Shown: positions 1 through 6,823, counted from the stretch's first letter. The stretch: DNA of 7,810 nt from Gammaproteobacteria bacterium (GCA_003561495.1 PWWM01000223.1:1-7810); one strand, 5' to 3'. Notes: generated by a model not told the origin, from the sequence alone. Made by a program: numbers and translations.

Positions 1-132
1 GGAGTTGGTTGATGGGGGACCTAGATCGAAGCCACCGCTTGACTTTCAATCTTCTCCCAACCTCGCCCCTGGATCATTCCCCAAAATCTGAATCGGAAAC
101 CGGACTCGAGCCCTCTGACCCGACATCACCCT

Positions 133-141
133 TGGTAAAAT
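133..141 (+). promoter_or_regulatory. Candidate extended -10 promoter of mfd
   Basis: TGG followed by TAAAAT (136-141) forms an extended -10 element (TGn before a 5/6 match to TATAAT). A weak -35-like CTGACC lies at 115-120 with a short 15 bp spacing. Transcription would begin near 148, giving a leader of about 20 nt before the mfd ATG at 168. No good Shine-Dalgarno precedes that ATG. A small inverted repeat, GGTTT (146-150) with AAACC (160-164), sits in the leader. This is inferred from motifs only. Confidence 0.35.
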
Positions 142-167
142 GCATGGTTTAAGCGCTCCAAACCTTG

Positions 168-3100
168 ATGACCCAGTCCTTTTCCATACTCAACCCGCCC
201 CGCACCGACCATGAGCGCATCGACTGGCCGTTGCTGGACGGGTTTGCCCTGGCGCTGGCCCTGTCGACACTGGCCGGGCGCAAGGGCGGACCGTTGCTGG
301 TGGTGGCCGCCGATGGTTACAGCGCCCGGCGTCTGCGTGATGACCTTAACCAGCTCGACGGACCGCCCGCCGAACTGTTCCCGGACTGGGAAACCCTGCC
401 CTATGACCTGTATTCACCCCACCCGGACCTGGTCTCGCGGCGCCTGAATCTGCTGGCGCGCCTGCCGGGCATGACATCGGGCATCGTGATTGCCCCGATC
501 AATGCCCTGATGCAACGCCTGTCCCCGGTCGCCTGGGTGCAAGGCCAGAGCCTGGATCTTTCGGTGGGTCAGTCGATCGAGCCGATGGCATTCCGCAATA
601 CCCTGCACGAGGCCGGATACGCGGCCTCCGACCAGGTTTGGCAGCCGGGACAGTTTGCCGTGCGCGGTGCGGTGCTGGATCTGTGGCCCATGGGTCGGCC
701 CGACCCCTACCGCATCGAATTGTTCGACGACGAGATCGAGTCGATCCGCACCTTTGATCCGGAAAGCCAGCGATCCGTGGAAAAAATCGAACGTATCGCG
801 ATGTTGCCGGCACGTGAGTATCCCTTCGACGAGCAGGCCCGCCAGGAATTCCGGCGTCGTTTTCGCACTCGATTCGATGTCGATCTGCGCGGCGCCCTGC
901 CCTACCAGGAAGTCGGCGAGAGCATCCATGGCCAGGGCCTGGAGCAATACCTGCCGTTGTTCTTTGAAAGCACCTGCTCGCTGATCGACTACCTGCCCTC
1001 GAAACATCGGCTGGTACTGCTGCCCGGCATCGACAAGGCCGCCGAGGAACAGGCCGGGCAGATCCGCTTTCGCTTCGAACAACGCCAGGGCGATCGCGAA
1101 AGGCCGGTGCTTGAACCCGACGAGTTGTTCTTCCCGGCCCGGGAATTGCTGACCACACTACACGAGGACTGTGCCGTGCGGGTCACCCGCCGAGCCCCGG
1201 CACGCAGCGTGGTCGAACCCCCCGAAGCCATTGACCTGGACCACGGCGCCGAAGCGGCGGTGGCGGCCTTGCGCGAACACCCCGATCGCATCCTGCTGGC
1301 CGCCGATACCCCCGGCCGGCGCGAACTGATTGGCGACGGCCTGCGCGGGGCCGGCCTCAAGCCCACCCCGGTCGAGTCCTGGGCAGCTTTCATGAGCGGG
1401 ACCGAGCGGCTGTGCCTGGCGGTCATGCCGGTCTCCGGCGGTTGCCGCCTGCCTGATCGCGGCCTGACCATTCTGAGCGAATCCGAGCTGTTTCCAGGAC
1501 ATACCCGCACCATCCGGCGCGACAAGCGCAGCGGCCAGGATCCGGAAAGCCTGGTGAAAAGCCTGGCCGACCTGCAATCCGGCGCGCTGGTGGTGCATAT
1601 GGAGCACGGCATCGGCCGTTATCTGGGCCTGGAAGTACTCGAGGTCGGCGATTCGACCGGCGAATACCTGACCCTGGAATATGACGGCGGCGACAAGCTC
1701 TATGTGCCGGTCACCGACCTGCACCTGGTCAGCCGCTACACCGGCGCCGACCCGGACCAGGTCAGTCTCCACAAACTTGGGTCCGAACAGTGGAAAAAGA
1801 CCCGCCGCAAGGCCGCCGAAAAGGTCCGGGACGTGGCCGCCGAGCTGCTCAACCTGCAGGCCCGGCGCGCCTCGCGCCAGGGCCATGCCTTTGAGCTTGA
1901 ACGCGGCATGTACGCCCGTTTCGCGGCCGGGTTCGAATACGAGGAAACCGATGATCAGCAGGTCGCCATCGACGCCGTGCTGGCCGATCTGGCCTCCGAC
2001 CAGCCCATGGACCGGGTGGTGTGCGGCGATGTCGGCTTTGGCAAGACCGAGGTCGCCTTGCGCGCCGCCTTTTCCGTGGTCGTTTCGGGCGGCCAGGTCG
2101 CGATGCTTGCCCCCACCACCCTGCTGGCCGAGCAGCACTACCGGACCTTTACCGATCGCTTTGCCGACTGGCCAGTCAATATCGCCCTGCTCTCACGGAC
2201 AGGCAAGCAGACGACCAAGACCGTCGAAGGCCTCAATACCGGCAATGTCGATATCGTCATCGGCACCCACAAGCTGCTGCAGAAGGATGTCGCTTTCAAG
2301 AACCTCGGCCTGGTCATCATCGACGAGGAACAGCGCTTTGGCGTGCGCCAGAAGGAACGGCTCAAAGCGCTTCGGGCCGAGGTCGATCTGCTGACCCTGA
2401 CCGCCACCCCCATTCCACGCACGCTCAACATGGCCATGGCGGGCTTGCGCGAGCTGTCCATCATCGCCACCCCGCCGGCCCGGCGCCTGGCGGTCAAGAC
2501 CTTTGTCAATGAATGGGATTCGGCCACCATCCGCGATGCGGTCAGTCGCGAATTCCAGCGCGGCGGCCAGGTGTATTTCCTGCACAACGAGGTCAAGAAC
2601 ATGGCGCGCATGGTCTCGGAGCTCGAGGATATGTTTCCGCGCGCCCGGATCGGCATGGCCCACGGCCAGATGCCGCCCGGCGAGATGGAGCGCACCATGC
2701 GCGATTTCTATGCCCGACGGATCAACCTGCTGGTCTGCTCGACCATCATCGAAAACGGCATCGATGTACCCACCGCCAACACCATCATCATCAACCGAGC
2801 CGACAAGTTCGGCCTGGCCCAGCTACACCAGCTCAGGGGGCGGGTCGGGCGTTCCCATCACCTGGCCTATGCCTACCTGATCACCCCGCACAAGAAGGCC
2901 ATGACCCGCGACGCCATCAAGCGCCTGGAGGCCATCCAGTCCATGGAAGAACTGGGCGCGGGCTTCACCCTGGCCAGCCATGACCTGGAAATCCGCGGCG
3001 CCGGTGAACTGCTGGGCGAGGAACAATCCGGCCAGATCGAGGCAATCGGCTTTTCTCTCTATTCCGATATGCTCAACCGCGCCGTCGAGGCGCTCAAGGC

Positions 3101-3590
3101 CGGTCATGAGCCTGACCTGGACGAACCACTGTCCCTGACCAGCGAGGTCGACCTGCACTCCACCGCCATGATCCCACCGGACTACCTGCCCGACGTCCAC
3201 CAGCGCCTGGTGCTCTACAAGCGCATCACCCAGGCCGAGACCGACCAGGACCTGCACAAGCTCCAAGTCGAAATGATCGACCGCTTCGGGCTACTCCCGC
3301 CTGAGGTCAAGCAACTGTTCACCACCGCCGAGCTGCGCCTGAAAGCCAGAAAGCTCGGCATGCGCCGCCTGGAAGTCGGCCCGGCCGGCGGCCGTGTGGA
3401 GTTTGTAACCAAGCCGGACATCAACATCGAAGAGTTACTGAAAATGATCCAGAAGGAAGCCCACACCTTCGAGTTGCCGGCCAACGACAAACTGCGCGTC
3501 AAGGGCGAGTTCGAAACCCCGGAAGAACGGCTGGACATGGCCACCGAGTTGCTTGAGCGACTGACGCCGAAGAAACGGGCTGCGGCCTGA
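168..3590 (+). CDS. mfd: Transcription-repair coupling factor Mfd
   Basis: Mfd is an ATP-dependent DNA translocase. It pushes or removes RNA polymerase stalled at lesions and recruits UvrA for nucleotide excision repair in the cytoplasm. The protein has 1140 residues from ATG 168, close to the roughly 1150 usual for the family. A TTG directly before it (165) is the only earlier in-frame alternative nearby. Domains in order: an N-terminal UvrB-like module (about 1-340), a linker, and the RNA polymerase-interacting domain (about 470-545, with HGIGRYLGL from H480). The RecG-like helicase core follows: Walker A GDVGFGKTE at 620-628, DEEQ box at 719-722, TATPIPRTL motif III, and QLRGRVGR motif VI at 888-895. 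The TRG segment LASHDLEIRGAGELLG spans about 935-950, and the C-terminal autoinhibitory domain covers about the last 140 residues. All helicase motifs look intact, so the gene is probably functional. It is transcribed alone and converges on the toxin-antitoxin pair. Confidence 0.97.
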   Translation: MTQSFSILNPPRTDHERIDWPLLDGFALALALSTLAGRKGGPLLVVAADGYSARRLRDDLNQLDGPPAELFPDWETLPYDLYSPHPDLVSRRLNLLARLPGMTSGIVIAPINALMQRLSPVAWVQGQSLDLSVGQSIEPMAFRNTLHEAGYAASDQVWQPGQFAVRGAVLDLWPMGRPDPYRIELFDDEIESIRTFDPESQRSVEKIERIAMLPAREYPFDEQARQEFRRRFRTRFDVDLRGALPYQEVGESIHGQGLEQYLPLFFESTCSLIDYLPSKHRLVLLPGIDKAAEEQAGQIRFRFEQRQGDRERPVLEPDELFFPARELLTTLHEDCAVRVTRRAPARSVVEPPEAIDLDHGAEAAVAALREHPDRILLAADTPGRRELIGDGLRGAGLKPTPVESWAAFMSGTERLCLAVMPVSGGCRLPDRGLTILSESELFPGHTRTIRRDKRSGQDPESLVKSLADLQSGALVVHMEHGIGRYLGLEVLEVGDSTGEYLTLEYDGGDKLYVPVTDLHLVSRYTGADPDQVSLHKLGSEQWKKTRRKAAEKVRDVAAELLNLQARRASRQGHAFELERGMYARFAAGFEYEETDDQQVAIDAVLADLASDQPMDRVVCGDVGFGKTEVALRAAFSVVVSGGQVAMLAPTTLLAEQHYRTFTDRFADWPVNIALLSRTGKQTTKTVEGLNTGNVDIVIGTHKLLQKDVAFKNLGLVIIDEEQRFGVRQKERLKALRAEVDLLTLTATPIPRTLNMAMAGLRELSIIATPPARRLAVKTFVNEWDSATIRDAVSREFQRGGQVYFLHNEVKNMARMVSELEDMFPRARIGMAHGQMPPGEMERTMRDFYARRINLLVCSTIIENGIDVPTANTIIINRADKFGLAQLHQLRGRVGRSHHLAYAYLITPHKKAMTRDAIKRLEAIQSMEELGAGFTLASHDLEIRGAGELLGEEQSGQIEAIGFSLYSDMLNRAVEALKAGHEPDLDEPLSLTSEVDLHSTAMIPPDYLPDVHQRLVLYKRITQAETDQDLHKLQVEMIDRFGLLPPEVKQLFTTAELRLKARKLGMRRLEVGPAGGRVEFVTKPDINIEELLKMIQKEAHTFELPANDKLRVKGEFETPEERLDMATELLERLTPKKRAAA

Positions 3591-3644
3591 AGCAGAACCT
3601 GCCCGACACAGCGCTCGATGTTGATCTTCTTGTTGATCATCACG

Positions 3645-4076
3645 TCAGGTCAAGGGATGCTGCCAGCGCAGTTCGCCGAAACGGTCGAAGTCAGCATCCG
3701 TACTCACCCAGGTACAACCATGCTCGATGGCCATGGCCGCATGCTGGGCGTCGGCAGCCAGCTTTCCCGTTGCACCGGCTTCCCGGCACAGACGCTCCCA
3801 GATCTCGAGGTGCCGTGGCCCGGGAACGAGCAGACGTGCATTGGGCCGGTCGACCAGTTCCCGGATAAACGCGAAGACCTCATCCAGGGTGGATGGCCGA
3901 CGAAAGATCTTCGGATTGGTCACGATCCGGACCACCCCGACCAGCGACAGCACCGACAGCGCGAAAGGCTCGTCACCGGTCGCGATTGACTCAAGCCAGG
4001 CGGCGTAAGCCGGATGTTCTTCGTGGGAATCACGCCGATGGGCGTAGATCAGCACATTGACGTCCGGCATCAACAT
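3645..4076 (-). CDS. vapC: VapC-type PIN-domain toxin ribonuclease
   Basis: This is the toxin of a type II toxin-antitoxin pair. PIN-domain toxins are Mg2+-dependent endoribonucleases that cut tRNA or rRNA when not held by the antitoxin. The 143-residue protein resembles the Mycobacterium-type PIN family: it opens with MPDVNVLIYAHR, has VVRIVTNPKIF and LLVPGPRHLEIW in the middle, and ends with DAQHAAMAIEHG and STDADFDRF. Candidate metal ligands are D5, D109, D127 and D129. The acidic residue common in other VapCs near position 45 is absent (LSLVGVVR), as is often so in this subfamily. It begins 5 nt after the antitoxin stop, so the two are co-transcribed. A second ATG at 4070 (MPDVNV...) is an alternative start and has better spacing from the upstream AGGT. 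The family is clear; the cellular target cannot be read from the sequence. Confidence 0.88.
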   Translation of the reverse strand: MLMPDVNVLIYAHRRDSHEEHPAYAAWLESIATGDEPFALSVLSLVGVVRIVTNPKIFRRPSTLDEVFAFIRELVDRPNARLLVPGPRHLEIWERLCREAGATGKLAADAQHAAMAIEHGCTWVSTDADFDRFGELRWQHPLT

Positions 4077-4081
4077 CCGAC

Positions 4082-4336
4082 CTACCCGCTACCCGTCCAG
4101 CCCGACTCGTCCTCGACGGTCTCGATGCTTCTGGGCCGATCAAGATCGACGCCTTCGACCACTCCCGAGCCGCCCACGGTGACCAGGCGAAACGGTCGTT
4201 GCGGCTGCGGTTCGCGTTGCTTGAGTCGGTCATCGAGAATGCTTGCGATGAACGCGCTCACGCTCATCCCCCTGGCCGCCGCCCGGCGACGGACTTCCTC
4301 GGCAAGACGATCATCCAGAGAAATCGTGGTTCGCAT
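4082..4336 (-). CDS. vapB: VapB-type ribbon-helix-helix antitoxin
   Basis: This is the antitoxin partner of the adjacent VapC. It should neutralise the toxin with its C-terminal tail and repress the operon through its N-terminal DNA-binding domain. The protein has 84 residues from ATG 4336. The first 38 or so (MRTTISLDDRLAEEVRRRAAARGMSVSAFI) fit a ribbon-helix-helix fold: a short beta strand, then two helices. The tail, with RPFRLVTVGGSGVVEGVDLDRPRS, resembles toxin-wrapping ends of antitoxins paired with this PIN subfamily. A GTG two codons earlier (4342) is possible but less likely, because the family typically begins M-R-T-T. No Shine-Dalgarno is visible upstream, and the candidate -10 lies only a few bases from the ATG, so the mRNA may be leaderless. 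The order antitoxin-then-toxin is standard. Confidence 0.85.
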   Translation of the reverse strand: MRTTISLDDRLAEEVRRRAAARGMSVSAFIASILDDRLKQREPQPQRPFRLVTVGGSGVVEGVDLDRPRSIETVEDESGWTGSG

Positions 4337-4368
4337 ATGCACAGCATAACAGGACTACATCAGTGCAT
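4337..4368 (-). promoter_or_regulatory. Candidate vapBC promoter and operator
   Basis: Read on the minus strand, TGT followed by TATGCT forms an extended -10 element that ends about 6 nt before the vapB ATG. A weak -35-like CTGATG lies 17 nt further upstream. The region is framed by a perfect inverted repeat, GTGCAT (4363-4368) and ATGCAC (4337-4342), with 20 nt between the arms. Ribbon-helix-helix antitoxins commonly bind such repeats over their own promoter, so autoregulation is inferred. The region also contains the stop codon of the upstream toxin remnant (4360-4362). Confidence 0.4.
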
Positions 4369-4623
4369 CAGCCCCCCCCCAGGCGGCCCAGCACCGTCCG
4401 ATAATTCCCCCCGGCTCTCCGGCTCCCACGGATTGATCAGCACCAACTCACAATCGGCAAAATCCTTCACATTGCGGGTGGCCAGGGCCATCCCCCGGCA
4501 TCTGGCGATGGCCGCTATCTGGGCATCGAAGTTGCTGATCGCGCGGCCCGCAGCCTGGCGCCGCGCCCGAATCTCCCCGTAAACCCGCGCCTCCGGCTCC
4601 CCGAATGAAAAAAACCGGGACAC
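4360..4623 (-). pseudogene. C-terminal remnant of a FitB/VapC-type PIN toxin
   Basis: The frame encodes the last half of a PIN-domain toxin different from the intact VapC downstream. The stretch from EARVYGEIRARRQAAGR through ISNFDAQIAAIARCRGMALATRNVKDF to LINPW is typical of FitB-like VapC C-termini. The late acidic residues (D33 and D54 of this fragment) are kept. The N-terminal half with the DTN motif and first metal ligands is missing, and an in-frame TAA lies just 6 nt upstream of the GTG at 4623. Homology stops at about 4606-4614, where the GGGACA end of the RAYT unit begins, so insertion or a linked deletion probably truncated it. No N-terminal half is found on the far side of the unit, where a lipocalin lies instead. 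A run of nine C (4372-4380) falls in its final codons. It should not make an active nuclease. Confidence 0.75.
4372..4380. repeat. Homopolymer of nine C
   Basis: Nine consecutive C on the plus strand (G on the coding strand of the toxin remnant) lie in the last codons of that remnant, just upstream of the vapBC promoter region. Such runs are slippage-prone. Because the gene is already broken, a regulatory role is doubtful. Confidence 0.6.
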
Positions 4624-4638
4624 ACATTATTTGACCCG
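4617..4638 (+). repeat. Left end hairpin of the RAYT unit
   Basis: CGGG (4616-4619) pairs with CCCG (4635-4638) around an A/T-rich loop. The sequence GGGACACACATTATTT resembles the right end of the unit in inverted orientation. Confidence 0.5.
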
Positions 4639-4756
4639 CCTCGACAAGCCCGCGCCCAGCCCCACTCGCCGCTCGCCACCGCGCTCGCTCCCTTCCTCAG
4701 CCTGAATTTCGCTGCATCAGACGCCTTGATCACATCGAAACCCCCGAAAAGCCGAA

Positions 4757-4780
4757 TGCCGGGCATGCCAACACCCGGCA
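4757..4780. repeat. GC-rich hairpin downstream of the transposase relic
   Basis: TGCCGGG (4757-4763) and CCCGGCA (4774-4780) are perfect 7-bp arms with a 10-nt loop. The hairpin lies about 40 nt downstream of the transposase stop on the minus strand. It is followed there by a mixed stretch with TTTT rather than a clean T-run, so it may be a weak terminator or another REP-like palindrome. It does not resemble the two 67/68-bp elements. Confidence 0.45.
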
Positions 4781-5289
4781 GCGCCGGTTCAGATCAGTTC
4801 CAGATTCCGTTGGACGGTCAGGTAGGTCGTTCGCGCAAGATTTTTCTGGCCACTTCGCTGCTCACGCCCTTCATCCTGCTCTGGCCCAAAGCTTCAGCCT
4901 TGGCCATCAGCGCTTCGGCCGAGCCAATGGCGCGGTAGTAGACGCTTTCGGTGCCCTGCACCTGGCGCACCCATTCCTTGGGGTGGCTGGCGATCTGCCA
5001 AATATCGGCCGGGGCGGCGCGCTTGCCATCGCTCTGCCGCTTGAGTCTGCCGCGCTTGTCCGAGCGGGGCTGCTCGCCGGTCCACTGTAGCCCCAGCTCA
5101 TTCATGACCCAGCCTACTGCGACGACTCCAGGCCGGCGACCGGCTTGAGCGGTCGGTCGAGCATGGAACGGCCCGGCTTGATATTGTTGATCAGGCCCTC
5201 GCGCTCGCGCAGCCGGCGTTGAATCGTGGTGTGATCGGATTCGGCCAGCGTGTCACACATGGCCGCACGCGCCGGGTTGAGGTCGACAC

Positions 5290-5356
5290 GCATGACGGCA
5301 CAGAGCACGCGCTTCTTGCGCTAGCGCGCAAACCGCACGCACTCTTTAGCCTATGC
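5290..5356 (-). repeat. REP/MITE-like palindromic element, copy 2 (67 bp)
   Basis: Read on the minus strand, the element begins GCATAGGC and ends GCCGTCATGC, so the ends are partial inverted repeats. A long hairpin lies inside (5302-5345): arms TTGCGC and GCGCAA around GCTA, extended outward by about ten more pairs that include several G.U wobbles when read as minus-strand RNA. A conserved G.A/G.A double mismatch splits the stem. The element interrupts the transposase between CMA and VDLNP and brings two in-frame stops. It aligns along its whole length with copy 1 (5838-5905) at roughly three quarters identity. Confidence 0.75.
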
Positions 5357-5837
5357 TGCCATGCAGGACAAGACCGCCTGCTCCTCCAGCAAGGCCTGGC
5401 ATTTGAAACGGCTCTCCCAGAATTTTCCAGCACAGGGAGTGCAGCTGGTGCCGTTTTCGCGCAAGCGAAAGAAGCGCCTGCGGAACGACCGCCCGTGCGT
5501 GCAGTTGTCTTCGCGGTTGGCGCGCCGGGCGATGGGCTCATTGAGCGCCTTCATGAACCAGCTCAGGCTCCCCAGGCGTTTTCTCAGTTCGGCAAGCCGT
5601 TCCGGATTGCCGGTGATGGCCAGCATCATTCGTTCGACGGCCTCGTCGCTGCTGTCATGCTTGAGCGACCCGGGAAAGGCGGTCAGCCAGCGGCTCGCCA
5701 CTTCTTCGTCGGACAGATCGTGGACAGCGGCCGGATCCACGTGCAGGATAATGTGGTAGTGATTATTCATCACGGCATAGGCATACACTGACACGGCAAA
5801 GCACTCGGCCAGTTCCAGGATGCGGGCCTCGATCCAC

Positions 5838-5905
5838 GCATAACGGCATTCCGCACTCGCTTCTTCCGCGAATCGCGGAAACCGCAAGTGCTCCATTGCC
5901 TATGC
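5838..5905 (-). repeat. REP/MITE-like palindromic element, copy 1 (68 bp)
   Basis: Read on the minus strand, the element begins GCATAGGC and ends GCCGTTATGC. The central hairpin (5853-5891) has arms TTCCGCG and CGCGGAA around ATT, an outer stem GCACTTGC with GCGAGTGC, and between them a tandem G.A mismatch plus a G.U pair. It splits the transposase codons EHRRQ and WIEAR. Removing exactly these 68 bp rejoins the two in frame (CCA to GTGG), with no target duplication. Copy 2 (5290-5356) shares both ends and the fold. Confidence 0.78.
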
Positions 5906-6078
5906 TGGCGACGGTGCTCGTAGCTCTGCCCGGTGAGCTTGTCCCAACCGCACAGGAACGCGCGGCGGACACATCGTGAGACGACGTGATAGAAGCCGGG
6001 CACGTCTTCGTCAACAATGTGGCTGCGGGGATAGGTCATGGCCACATTCTGACCAACGACCTAAGCCATGGCTATGGG

Positions 6079-6094
6079 ATTTCATCTCTGTCCC
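6079..6094 (-). repeat. Right end repeat of the RAYT unit
   Basis: On the minus strand this reads GGGACAGAGATGAAAT and is followed by CCC, so it can form a GGG/CCC hairpin like the left end. It lies about 35-50 nt upstream of the transposase start. A perfect palindrome, AGCCATGGCT (6064-6073), sits between it and the gene. From 6095 to 6186, between this end and the lipocalin stop, I see no gene. Confidence 0.5.
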
Positions 6095-6186
6095 TTGCAG
6101 GAAATTTCTGATTCTGGATTTCAGCCCCGAATTCTGCCTGTCCTGAATTGACGCTGCTTAGAGCCCACCAGGGTCGGTGAGGTTGC

Positions 6187-6744
6187 TTACTGAAAACCCG
6201 GCTGACCGACCTGCTCCGGGAATTGCGGCACTTTCTTCAGCTCGGATGAGTCAAAGCCCAGCTCATCAAAGCGGCTCAGCAGGCGCTGGTAAAGCGCTTC
6301 GTCCATGCGCGGCTCACGCGCCATGATCCAGGCATAGCTTCGCGACGGGTGGCCAACCAAGCTCCACTGGTAGTCCGGATCAAGATCAACGATATAGTAA
6401 TCGAATGTGAACGGCCAGTAGAAGCGCACTTTCCAGCGCGCATTCGTATCCTCATCCACCACCCAGGCCACGCCCTCCAGCGACCGCTCGGGGCTATCGA
6501 AATCACCCTTGCGATAGAAGTAGATGTCATCCATGCGGCCATCATCGCGCTCGCGATACAACGCACGACCGGCGACATTACCCCGCTCGCCAAAGTAGGG
6601 AATGTTGGCGATGACATACCACTCACCCATGTAACGCTCCAGGTCGACCGAATCCACGGTCGACAACGGCGGCCCACTGCGCATCATGGCGCAGCCGCTG
6701 ACCAAAAACACGAGCAGAAAAGCGGTTACCATCCGAATGTTCAT
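6187..6744 (-). CDS. blc: Outer-membrane lipocalin lipoprotein (Blc type)
   Basis: Bacterial lipocalins are small beta-barrel lipoproteins that bind lysophospholipids or fatty acids and are linked to membrane maintenance and stress. The chosen start (ATG 6744, 185 residues) gives a compact lipoprotein signal: MNIR, a hydrophobic run AFLLVFLV, then the lipobox LVSGC with C18 as the lipidated cysteine. Residue +2 is Ala, not Asp, so transport to the outer membrane is expected. The first lipocalin motif GxW appears at G40-E41-W42 (YMGEWYVIANIPYFGER). The family's late signature is seen in WSLVGHPSRSYAWIMAREP. An open frame continues 46 codons upstream to 6882, but it would bury the signal peptide and overlap the ZIP stop, so it is rejected. 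No strong Shine-Dalgarno is visible. The gene lies 134 bp downstream of the ZIP gene on the same strand and may have its own promoter in that gap. Confidence 0.9.
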   Translation of the reverse strand: MNIRMVTAFLLVFLVSGCAMMRSGPPLSTVDSVDLERYMGEWYVIANIPYFGERGNVAGRALYRERDDGRMDDIYFYRKGDFDSPERSLEGVAWVVDEDTNARWKVRFYWPFTFDYYIVDLDPDYQWSLVGHPSRSYAWIMAREPRMDEALYQRLLSRFDELGFDSSELKKVPQFPEQVGQPGFQ

Positions 6745-6823
6745 ATCACTGGCTATATTGATGAATCGGTTGCATGATCTCATCAACGTGTGAGTGCTGA
6801 TGAATACCGCTGCTTTGAGGGAT

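Larger units (their letters stand above)
4818..6045 (-). pseudogene. REP-associated tyrosine transposase (RAYT), disrupted
   Basis: RAYTs are single-domain Y1/HUH endonucleases that cut and move single-stranded REP hairpins. Four pieces in order along the minus strand rebuild one such protein. The N-terminus comes first (start GTG 6045 or ATG 6039, with DVPGFYHVVSRCVRRAFLCG and ending EHRRQ). A second frame then gives WIEARILELAECF, SVYAYAVMNNHYH (the HUH histidines, codons at 5753-5761) and NEPIARRANREDNC to GKFWESRFKCQALL. VDLNPARAAMCDTLAESDHTTIQRRLRE follows at about 5280-5190. A third frame from about 5105 to 4818 carries WTGEQPRSDKRG and YYRAIGSAEALMAKAEALGQ, the usual RAYT C-terminal tail. 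The gene is broken by a 68-bp insertion after EHRRQ (frameshift) and a 67-bp insertion before VDLNP bringing two in-frame stops. A TAG at 5114-5116 and a further frame change precede the tail. The catalytic Tyr expected directly before VDLNP is absent. The gene is certainly inactive as it stands. Confidence 0.85.
4617..6094 (-). mobile_element. Decayed RAYT (Y1/HUH transposase) unit
   Basis: This unit of about 1.48 kb holds the broken RAYT gene and is bounded by related ends in inverted orientation. The left end starts GGGACACACATTATTT (4617-4632). The right end, read on the minus strand, starts GGGACAGAGATGAAAT (6094-6079); 11 of the 16 bases agree. Each end can fold on itself through GGG...CCC arms about 20 nt apart. 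The left boundary coincides with loss of homology in the PIN toxin remnant. The stretch between the transposase stop and the left end (4624-4817) holds no gene I can support, only a GC-rich hairpin at 4757-4780. RAYT proteins are usually not bounded by classical inverted repeats, so treating these ends as element termini is inference. Confidence 0.55.

Noticed and set aside
39..44. TTGACT, resembling a -35 box upstream of mfd
   Set aside because: No -10-like hexamer lies 15-19 bp downstream.
61..141. Short minus-strand frame of 26 codons starting near 141, possibly a divergent gene start
   Set aside because: It ends within the window after 26 codons and has no recognisable features.
1158..2138. 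Long open frame (326 codons) antisense to mfd
   Set aside because: It lies wholly within the strongly conserved mfd coding region of GC-rich DNA and shows low-complexity Gly/Gln-rich shadow composition with no recognisable domain.
3618..3989. Plus-strand frame opposite vapC
   Set aside because: It is antisense to a well supported PIN-domain gene and has no domain of its own.
4515..4766. Open frame of 83 codons on the minus strand
   Set aside because: It crosses the left end of the RAYT unit and runs out of frame into the toxin remnant; there is no domain and no ribosome binding site.
5775..5782. A third GCATAGGC, identical to the start of the palindromic elements but on the opposite strand
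   Set aside because: It falls in native transposase codons (VYAYAVM) with no hairpin or other element sequence beside it, so it is a coincidence.
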